14,600 nucleotides of DNA from Phycisphaerales bacterium (lineage in GTDB: Bacteria; Planctomycetota; Phycisphaerae; Tepidisphaerales; Tepidisphaeraceae). Shown piece after piece: positions 1 to 5,992 of the stretch. Within the stretch, counting starts at the first letter, position 1; every line of letters starts with the position of its first letter. The stretch spans positions 1 through 14,600 of the forward strand of contig JAQGHK010000303.1 in assembly GCA_028288875.1 (NCBI GenBank). The letters run 5' to 3'. The translations under genes and the position numbers were made by a program. A model generated the notes under the pieces. It had not been told where the DNA came from and searched no databases. It saw only the letters and a list, made by a program, of their open reading frames with translations.

Positions 1-1581
1 ACCGCCGCCCGGTCCGCCGTTGCGTCCGCCCATCCCGCCGGGCGGGCCACGGCGGTGGTCGCGCGAGTCTTCGGTCGCCCAGAAGCCGCCGATCAGGTAC
101 GGAAATTTGCCCGGCGTCACGTGGTAGTGCCAGCCGCGCTCCGCGTCGTAATGCAGATTGAACGCATTGATCGCGTGCTCGCCGGTGGCGTCCTTGGCCA
201 TCACGCCGTCGCTTTCCCACGGGCCGTACAGCGGCACGCCATCAAACGCCCAGCCCAGCAGCGGCGAGTGCGCGTGCCCTTCATCGGCCCAGGGGCTGTT
301 CACGCAGATCGGGTACTTGTGATAGTGATATTGCCCATCCTGATTCGGATGGCCGCAGCAGCGATCCATCATGTTCGTGGCGTCGGTGTTGCCCATGTCG
401 AACGGATTAAAAAACACCACGCCGTTCACCGCCAGGCCGATCGGGCCCATGTGCAGCGCGCCGTTCTGGTTGCCGGTGTCGGTCACCTTGTGCTGCGGGT
501 TCTCCTTCGGCTCCAGCGGGAAATAGAACGTGCTGCTTTGCTCCTGGATCGAATTCGGATTGCCGAACCCCATCTCCGGAAATCGGCCGGTGGGGTGATT
601 GGGAATTCCTTTGCTGCGGATGATCATGGACCCGCCGCCCGTTGATCCGCCGCCGGCCGCCGTGGTGTCGAAGCTGATCGTCACGTTGTCGTCGACCAGC
701 CGGTCCTGCGTCAGCGTGTTTCCGGCCGCGTCCATATTGCCGGCGCGCAGCCATGCGCTGGTGTTGCCGGCGAACGGCGCGCTGTAGATGTTGTCGTGAT
801 AGATCAGCCGATCGACGTTCTTCACATCAAACGTTTTCGGCGGCGCACTCTCGCCCGGCCCGGCCGCGTAAGACCAGCGCCCGCCGATCGGCAGCAGTTT
901 GCCGCTGGGCACGATGGCCACCGGCTGCGTCGCCGGCGCGGGCAGGCCGGGCGGATCGGCGATGGCCATCAACGAAAAGTCGTCCACGAGGAAGCCTGTT
1001 TCCTTCGCACCCTTCGCCGCGCCGTGCGCGAAGCCGACGGCCAGCTTCACCGTGTCCACCTGCGGAAACGGCAGGCTGAAATCGACTTGATAGGAGCGCC
1101 ACACCTCGGCCCCGTGCTGGTGACGAACGCCGTTAACGGCGAGCGCCGCGCGGGCCGATTCCACCTGATCGTAAATCTTGCGGGCCTTCGCGTCGTATTC
1201 GGTCTTGCCGCCGTCGCCGAAAAAATAGATCTTCAGGTACAGGTCATCCTCGTCCACGGCAAAGTTCGCCTGCGGCAGGCCGCGAACCGTGAAGCGATAC
1301 CACCGCCCGCCGGTGCCTTTCAGCCCGGTGACGGCGGTCTGCACCTCGCCGGCCGGTTGATCGCTGCGCAGCGTGAAGCCACGGCTGGTGATGTCGCGCC
1401 GGCTGTCGCCGAGGGCCCCATAGGCCGCGCCGCCATGCATCACAAACCCGGCCGCTGACACGCCGCTGCCGCGCTCCAGATTCCCGTTATCCACCAAGTT
1501 GCCATCCGCCCCGGCAGGAGCAGCGACTGAAATCGACACCAACAAACCGGCCATGACGGCCGCCACTCGCAAGACGTGCAT
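1..1581 (-). CDS. Exported YHYH-domain protein, C-terminus beyond the window
   Basis: The frame starts at 1581 and stays open for 527 codons to base 1, so the gene is partial. Residues 1 to about 24 form a signal peptide (short basic start, hydrophobic VAAVMAGLLVSISVAA core). Residues about 25-210 look like a beta-rich, carbohydrate-binding-like region (LVDNGNLERGSG, then GRWYRFTVRGL). A YHYH domain (Pfam YHYH family) follows: CCGH at 408-411, the name-giving YHYH at 418-421, and GWAFDGVPLYGP at 443-454. The visible end is Gly/Arg/Pro-rich (RGPPGGMGGRNGG). The start is supported by a GGGAGGA Shine-Dalgarno at 1587-1593, five bases upstream. The protein is expected to act outside the cytoplasm. 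The family's biochemical role is not established; His/Cys-rich metal binding is a guess. It is 83 bases downstream of a small exported-protein gene on the same strand, so co-transcription is possible. A weak promoter-like pair (TTGCCG, 15 bases, TAAACT) also lies in that gap. Confidence 0.9.
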   Translation of the reverse strand, partial: MHVLRVAAVMAGLLVSISVAAPAGADGNLVDNGNLERGSGVSAAGFVMHGGAAYGALGDSRRDITSRGFTLRSDQPAGEVQTAVTGLKGTGGRWYRFTVRGLPQANFAVDEDDLYLKIYFFGDGGKTEYDAKARKIYDQVESARAALAVNGVRHQHGAEVWRSYQVDFSLPFPQVDTVKLAVGFAHGAAKGAKETGFLVDDFSLMAIADPPGLPAPATQPVAIVPSGKLLPIGGRWSYAAGPGESAPPKTFDVKNVDRLIYHDNIYSAPFAGNTSAWLRAGNMDAAGNTLTQDRLVDDNVTISFDTTAAGGGSTGGGSMIIRSKGIPNHPTGRFPEMGFGNPNSIQEQSSTFYFPLEPKENPQHKVTDTGNQNGALHMGPIGLAVNGVVFFNPFDMGNTDATNMMDRCCGHPNQDGQYHYHKYPICVNSPWADEGHAHSPLLGWAFDGVPLYGPWESDGVMAKDATGEHAINAFNLHYDAERGWHYHVTPGKFPYLIGGFWATEDSRDHRRGPPGGMGGRNGGPGGG

Positions 1582-1664
1582 GAGAGTCCTCCCGCTGCAA
1601 CCGCAGTTGCGAGCGACAGCAGTTTACCGCCAGCAAAATTCCGGCAAGACGGATGGGGCTTTCC

Positions 1665-2015
1665 CTACCTGCCCGGCGATGTGGAAATCGCAGGGCCACC
1701 GAACCGCCGCTGTAGCGCCGCGGGAGACATGGCCGGCCGCGTCGTCGGATTAAATATCCAGGCCTGACGCGACACGGCGGGCGGCGAGAACGTGCCGTAT
1801 GTCACCGTCCAGAAGGGCATGCTGGGATACAACGCACGGAACCCCAAATGAAACCGACGTTTGGCATCAGCCAGATCCACATTGGCAGCGAGCGCTTGGG
1901 CGTTCAGGTCCGCCAATCGATCCGTGGGATCGGCGGCCTGCGCACCTGTCGTCGAGCTCATCCACGGCAACGCGAGCGTGATCAGTGCAATAGAAAGTAG
2001 CGCGGTGATTCGCAT
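1665..2015 (-). CDS. Small exported protein of unknown function (116 aa)
   Basis: The family was not recognised. The chosen start at 2015 gives MRITALLSIALITLALPW followed by a small-residue stretch ending AQAADP, a typical signal peptide with cleavage near residues 27-29. The mature part begins with an Ala/Leu/Asp-rich helix (DRLADLNAQALAANVDLADAKRR), then an aromatic segment (PFWTVTYGTF), and ends in a Pro/Arg-rich tail. The frame can be extended to an upstream ATG at 2072, but that would put 19 Arg-rich residues before the signal peptide. Neither start has a convincing Shine-Dalgarno; GAGAC lies just before 2015. It sits between another small exported protein (83 bases upstream) and the YHYH gene (83 bases downstream), all on the same strand. 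Its function is unknown. Confidence 0.6.
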   Translation of the reverse strand: MRITALLSIALITLALPWMSSTTGAQAADPTDRLADLNAQALAANVDLADAKRRFHLGFRALYPSMPFWTVTYGTFSPPAVSRQAWIFNPTTRPAMSPAALQRRFGGPAISTSPGR

Positions 2016-2098
2016 AGCTGTCTCAAAAGGAGATAGACGCCGGACGACTCGAGCCATCCGCGACGATCGCAAAATGCAGGATTCGCACAGCCTTTCGC

Positions 2099-2452
2099 TT
2101 ATTTGCCGACCGGCACGATGTAGTAGGTCATGCCATTGAATTGAAACGGAACCGCGCCGGGTGGCAATCCGGAATCCAGCTTCGTCTCTGTGGTGAACGT
2201 GTCTGATACAACGACGCGTATGGGCGAGTTCGGCCCCATCACGTTCTGCTTTAGACGAAGCCTCGTTTCGGCGCGGAGCCGCTCGCCATCGATTTGTAGC
2301 CGCGCCTGCTCCAGTACATTCGTTCGAAGCTTAGCCGCCAGGTCATCCGGCCCGACGACATCGGCCTTGCGCGTCGTGGTGTCTGCCCCGAGTGAAACCA
2401 ATGGGAACGCGATCAATCCCAGCCCCATCGCCCGCCGCCATGAAGTGCGCAT
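2099..2452 (-). CDS. Small exported protein of unknown function (117 aa)
   Basis: The family was not recognised. The start at 2452 has a strong Shine-Dalgarno (GGAGGT at about 2457-2462). Residues 1-22 (MRTSWRRAMGLGLIAFPLVSLG) form a signal peptide with an Arg-rich n-region. The mature protein opens with a charged helical stretch (DDLAAKLRTNVLEQARLQIDGERLRAETRLRL) and ends in a beta-like segment (VPFQFNGMTYYIVPVGK). It lies 72 bases downstream of the ABC permease on the same strand, so it could be the tail of that operon. A TACAAT sequence in the gap is a possible separate -10 element, but no good -35 is seen. A periplasmic or surface accessory role is a guess from position only. Confidence 0.65.
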   Translation of the reverse strand: MRTSWRRAMGLGLIAFPLVSLGADTTTRKADVVGPDDLAAKLRTNVLEQARLQIDGERLRAETRLRLKQNVMGPNSPIRVVVSDTFTTETKLDSGLPPGAVPFQFNGMTYYIVPVGK

Positions 2453-2524
2453 GCCAACCTCCGGTCGGCGTGCATTGTACCGTCGCCGCGTTCGGGCAAG
2501 CCAACGAAAAAACGCGCGTCATCG

Positions 2525-4579
2525 TTAGGCGGCCGCGCGATCCTGCGTCTCAAACACGTCCGTCGCTGGATTTCCCGGCGCTGGCCACACCGCGCCGCAG
2601 TGTTCGCAGCGATCGCCATTCACCCGCCGGGCCTTCCCGCAGGCGGGGCAGGAGATGCGGGCCGGCCGCTCGCGGAGACAGAACAGCGTGAGCGGAATGT
2701 GCAGGCCGAAGAGGGCCGCCAAGACTGCCCAGGTGATGGTCTGTCCTCGGCGAAGGGCGTAGCGACGGGCCATCCACAGCGTGATTAATACCGCCACCAA
2801 TGCGGCCGCCGGAACGATCAGCAGCCACGCGTCGAATGGGGTGTCCATCCGCCACCGCCACCACGTTGCGATCGGCAACGCCGGTGGAATGACGAGCCCG
2901 TCCAGGTGGTCGGTCCAAGGCTGCGGCGGCTCCGGCGGCGCGATGATCTTTGGCAGGTCCTGGGTCTTCACCTGCCCGTCCTTCATGATGATCAGCACCG
3001 GGGCACGGTCGATAGGGCTTCGATCTGAAATGACCGCGATCGCGTCGTCGGCTAAGAGGCTGACGGTCATGTTTGCGGCCCAGCCTAAATCGGACAGCGG
3101 AACCGTGAAGTTCGGCGGCGGCGTTTTGGTCATGCGCTCCACCTGCTCCGGCTCAGTCGGCCTGATGTACAGATGACGCCGCGTAACGACGGCGATCAGG
3201 CGGGCCGTCGGGCCTATCGTATCGCCGCGACCGACGGACAGTGACCAGCCGAAGCGACGGGACGCCTCCGCCATCATGAAGCGGGCACTCAAAATAGGTT
3301 CGGCCGAGTCCGTGTGAAACACAACGCGTACCGAGCGGCTTTGAAGTTCAAACGCGTAAATCGTGTCGCCCGTGTGGATCAAAGGCTCTGTGCCGTAGAG
3401 GTAGTTCGAGTCGACCGACGCCCCTGGTGGAAACGGTTTGAGTTCCGGCCCGAAGCTGCCATCCGGTCCGAGGCAGCCGACATATTCGCCGTCGAGCGTA
3501 AAACCTTCGAGGGTGCGCCGGGAGGTGACAAACACCCATCGCTCGCCGTTGAAAGTCGTGCCAAACGGTTGGACGTAGCGATCGGCATTCAAAAAGGAGT
3601 TGAAGGTCGATCGCGCCTGCCACGGCAGCGTCGGATCTTCGCGATCGAAGTAGTTCACGTCCTGGGCCCAAGTTCCCGCCAGCCCGCCGGGGGCCGCACG
3701 CTCCGGGGGCAGGGTCTTTCCATACTCGTCCTGGTACTCGGTCTGCCCACGCGGGTTCATGAATTCGCGGTAGGGGTGGCCGGTGCGATCGACGTGATAG
3801 CTGGAGTAGGAGTAGCGCAGCGTGTCGCGGCCGATGATCAGCCCGAGACCTTGAACCAGAAGGATAACGGCGACAGTGAATGCCGTCGTCGTGCCAATGG
3901 CCACGACGAAGCCGGCCAGCAGTCGGCTCCAGAGCGGCTGCGTGGTGAACAAGCCGTTGTGCGCAAAGTAGGTCACGGCGAGGACCGTCAACAGCGCCGC
4001 CATCACCACGGGCGGCCAGATCGCCAGAGAGAATCGCGGCGCGAGCAGGTACGTTGCGCAGGCCGCCACGGCCACGATGGCGATGGGGAACAAGCGGCTG
4101 CCCACCCAGCGGGCCTGGCGCGAGACGACCAGCATGCCGCACGCCACCCACGGGATGCCGGCCAGTTGGATGTAGAGCGTCGGGATGATCATCGATGCGT
4201 CGAACGGCGCATGCACCAAGCGCGGCAGGTTAGCGCACGCCACCGCCGTGAGCACGGCGGTGGTCGTCGCCGCCGTGTAAAGAACCATCGCGGCGATGAG
4301 CTTCGCGGTGAAAAGCTTCCACCGTTCCAGGGGCCGATGCGCAGCGAATCCCCAGTAGCCCGGGCGCTGGTCTGGCATGATCACCATGATGCCACACGCC
4401 ATGCCAGCGATGGCAAAATCAAACATGAGCACGCCAAGGTACGGCATACCGACCACGGACCGGCCGCTGGCGCTGTCGGCATAAAGCAGGTACGCCGACA
4501 GCGCGGATAGCACCAGTGCGCCGATCAGTGTCCAGCGGGCGTATTCACGGAATTCCTTGAGGATCTGGGCGCGAATCAT
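2525..4579 (-). CDS. ABC-2-like transporter permease with C-terminal zinc ribbon
   Basis: This is the 684-residue membrane partner of the ATPase encoded just upstream. Hydrophobic segments lie near residues 16-34, 45-68, 91-117, 130-152, 163-180, 184-204 and 219-249. A soluble, beta-rich region follows at about 250-583 (for example RTLEGFTLDGEYVG), then two more helices near 584-604 and 613-635. The C-terminus carries a zinc ribbon with Cys644, Cys647, Cys658 and Cys661 (CPAC then CEHC). The start overlaps the ATPase stop as ATGA and is preceded by GGAGGT (4583-4588), so translation is probably coupled. Ordinary ABC-2 permeases have about six helices; the large inserted domain and the zinc ribbon make this one much longer. 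The topology is unresolved, because an odd helix count before the insert would place the ribbon outside the cytoplasm. The substrate is unknown. Confidence 0.85.
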   Translation of the reverse strand: MIRAQILKEFREYARWTLIGALVLSALSAYLLYADSASGRSVVGMPYLGVLMFDFAIAGMACGIMVIMPDQRPGYWGFAAHRPLERWKLFTAKLIAAMVLYTAATTTAVLTAVACANLPRLVHAPFDASMIIPTLYIQLAGIPWVACGMLVVSRQARWVGSRLFPIAIVAVAACATYLLAPRFSLAIWPPVVMAALLTVLAVTYFAHNGLFTTQPLWSRLLAGFVVAIGTTTAFTVAVILLVQGLGLIIGRDTLRYSYSSYHVDRTGHPYREFMNPRGQTEYQDEYGKTLPPERAAPGGLAGTWAQDVNYFDREDPTLPWQARSTFNSFLNADRYVQPFGTTFNGERWVFVTSRRTLEGFTLDGEYVGCLGPDGSFGPELKPFPPGASVDSNYLYGTEPLIHTGDTIYAFELQSRSVRVVFHTDSAEPILSARFMMAEASRRFGWSLSVGRGDTIGPTARLIAVVTRRHLYIRPTEPEQVERMTKTPPPNFTVPLSDLGWAANMTVSLLADDAIAVISDRSPIDRAPVLIIMKDGQVKTQDLPKIIAPPEPPQPWTDHLDGLVIPPALPIATWWRWRMDTPFDAWLLIVPAAALVAVLITLWMARRYALRRGQTITWAVLAALFGLHIPLTLFCLRERPARISCPACGKARRVNGDRCEHCGAVWPAPGNPATDVFETQDRAAA

Positions 4580-5529
4580 GCGACCTCCGCGATGGCTGGG
4601 GCCGGCCGCACGCTGGCGCGGTCGAGCAGGGAAACGCTGTGTTTGGAATCGCCGAGATAGCCGAGAACAGATTCTTCGAGCGTGAGTGGAACTTCTTCAA
4701 CGGCCGCGCCCGCGGCGGCCAGGCGAACTTCGCCGATCGAGGAATCGTCCACGTTCGCCAGCGTCAGCAACACCCTGCCGCCCTCGCGGCGACTCTGCAG
4801 AACGTTCGGCATCGCCAGCAGGGCAGCGTCATCGTTCGTCTCAATCGAATACCGGCGCACCCGACGGCGAAGCACCTCAACCGGACAGCAGACGCGCAGC
4901 ACGCTGCGATCCAACACGGCGATGTGGTCGGCCACGCGCTCGACGTCATCGAGCAGATGGCTGGTGAAGAAGATCGTGCTGCCGGCCCGGCGGGTGGCGA
5001 GGAGCATCGCTTCCAGCAGCGTCCGCCGGGCGACCGGATCAAGGCCGAGCGAAGGATCGTCCATCACCAGCAGATCCGGCGCCGGCGCCATAGCGAGCGC
5101 AATCGCCAGCCCGGCCCGCTGGCCGCGGGAAAGCTGGCTGACGCGCTGCGTCGGGGAGAAGCTGAACGGCTCAATATTGGCTGCGAATGTGGCCTCGTCC
5201 CATGTCGTGTAGAACGCCTGCTGGTAAGCGTGGACATCGCGCACGCGCAGCGACGCCGGCAGCGGGTGGCCTTCAGGCGTGTAGCCGATGCGGGCGACCG
5301 CGGCTGGCGACAGGGATTGGCTGTTTTCACCGAAGACGGTGGACGAGCCGCGTGTCGGCGTGAGCAGGCCGAGCAGGATCTGGATGAGCGTGCTCTTGCC
5401 CGATCCGTTACGGCCCAGCAAGGCGAAAATGCTGCCGCGCGGGACGGAGAGCGATACGCCGTCGAGCGCCGCACGGCGGCCGAAGTAGTGCGTCAGCCCG
5501 TGGGTTTGAAGGACCGGATCGGTGCTCAT
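4576..5529 (-). CDS. ABC transporter ATP-binding protein (YtrB-like)
   Basis: This 317-residue nucleotide-binding subunit should power the adjacent permease at the inner face of the membrane. Visible motifs are Walker A GRNGSGKST (39-47), a Q-loop region IGYTPEGHPL (about 81-90), signature LSRGQRAG (133-140), Walker B LLVMDD (153-158), D-loop SLGLDP (160-165) and the H-loop His191 (FFTSHLLDD). The residue after the Walker B aspartate is Asp158 rather than the usual catalytic Glu, which may weaken hydrolysis. A C-terminal extension of about 100 residues follows the ATPase core. The start at 5529 overlaps the regulator's stop by ATGA and has AGGAG at 5535-5539. The stop overlaps the permease start in the same way. 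The GntR-ATPase-permease order matches YtrABC-type operons of Firmicutes, which respond to envelope stress. The substrate cannot be read from the sequence. Confidence 0.93.
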   Translation of the reverse strand: MSTDPVLQTHGLTHYFGRRAALDGVSLSVPRGSIFALLGRNGSGKSTLIQILLGLLTPTRGSSTVFGENSQSLSPAAVARIGYTPEGHPLPASLRVRDVHAYQQAFYTTWDEATFAANIEPFSFSPTQRVSQLSRGQRAGLAIALAMAPAPDLLVMDDPSLGLDPVARRTLLEAMLLATRRAGSTIFFTSHLLDDVERVADHIAVLDRSVLRVCCPVEVLRRRVRRYSIETNDDAALLAMPNVLQSRREGGRVLLTLANVDDSSIGEVRLAAAGAAVEEVPLTLEESVLGYLGDSKHSVSLLDRASVRPAPAIAEVA

Positions 5530-5924
5530 TTGGGCTCCTGTGGCAACAATTGCTCGGCCCGCGCGGCGATGGCGGCGGTGAGTTCTTCGACCGTGAATCC
5601 CAGCAGCAGGCCCTCGGTGACCAGCGCATCCAGGTGCGGCTTGAGCCGGCGGTGCCGCTCGGCCTTGGTGTACATCTGCCGCCGCCGTCCCACGAACACG
5701 CCGCGGCCGGCCTGGGTTTCGATGGTGCTATCGGCGGCGAGGTCCGCGTACGCCTTGGCGACCGTGTTAGGGTTTACCAGCAGCTTCTCCGCCAGCGCGC
5801 GGACGCTGGGCAGCGCCTCGCCCTCCACCATTTTACCCGCCGAGACGGCGAGCCGGACTTGGTCCGCGATCTGCTTGAAGATCGGCGCGGCCGAGCCGGG
5901 AGAGATGGTGAAATCGATCGCCAT
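5526..5924 (-). CDS. GntR-family transcriptional regulator, YtrA subfamily
   Basis: This is a 132-residue DNA-binding repressor-type protein. Residues about 8-78 form the winged helix-turn-helix: PIFKQIADQVRLAVSAGKM, then the recognition segment LPSVRALAEKLLVNPNTVAKAYADL and the wing IETQAGRGVFV. Only about 55 residues follow (RHRRLKPHLDALVTEGLLLGF and a helical tail), too few for the FadR or UTRA effector domains. That short tail is the mark of the YtrA subfamily. The gene is first in an operon with an ABC ATPase and permease, as YtrA genes usually are. No Shine-Dalgarno precedes ATG 5924, and the predicted transcript starts only about ten bases upstream, so translation is nearly leaderless. 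A long inverted repeat lies between promoter and start codon, which points to autorepression. Confidence 0.92.
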   Translation of the reverse strand: MAIDFTISPGSAAPIFKQIADQVRLAVSAGKMVEGEALPSVRALAEKLLVNPNTVAKAYADLAADSTIETQAGRGVFVGRRRQMYTKAERHRRLKPHLDALVTEGLLLGFTVEELTAAIAARAEQLLPQEPK

Positions 5925-5951
5925 AACTGTACTAGTATGATTAGAACAGTT
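5925..5951 (-). promoter_or_regulatory. Inverted-repeat operator for the GntR/YtrA-type regulator
   Basis: Plus-strand AACTGTACTA (5925-5934) and TAGAACAGTT (5942-5951) are inverted repeats matching at nine of ten positions around a seven-base spacer. The repeat directly touches the regulator's start codon and covers the predicted -10. YtrA-subfamily regulators bind sites of this kind, with TGTA/TACA-type arms. A regulator bound here should block its own operon's promoter. Confidence 0.75.
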
Positions 5952-5967
5952 GGCCTTTCCGTGTCAA
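5940..5967 (-). promoter_or_regulatory. Sigma-70-type promoter of the GntR/ABC operon
   Basis: On the minus strand a perfect -35 TTGACA (5967-5962) is followed by 16 bases and TCTAAT (5945-5940), five of six matches to TATAAT. Transcription would start about ten bases before ATG 5924. The -10 lies inside the inverted repeat described separately. A second inverted repeat, TCAACAA/TTGTTGA (5964-5970 and 5986-5992), overlaps the -35; its role is unclear. Confidence 0.7.
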
Positions 5968-5992
5968 CAAAAATCTCGCCGCTGATTGTTGA

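Noticed and set aside
2016..2072. Upstream ATG extending the 116-aa exported protein by 19 residues
   Set aside because: It would place an Arg-rich stretch before a good signal peptide, and it has no Shine-Dalgarno.
3314..4510. Long plus-strand open frame (398 codons) opposite the permease gene
   Set aside because: It is Arg/His/Val-rich with no domain, and lies fully antisense to a well-supported gene. Long antisense frames are common in GC-rich DNA.
4639..5940. Long plus-strand open frame (433 codons) opposite the ATPase and regulator genes
   Set aside because: It has no recognisable domain, is low in hydrophobic order and is antisense to genes with clear motifs.
5964..5992. Inverted repeat TCAACAA/TTGTTGA as a terminator for the 941-aa ankyrin gene
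   Set aside because: The arms are AT-rich with a 15-base loop, and on the minus strand no T-tract follows the second arm.
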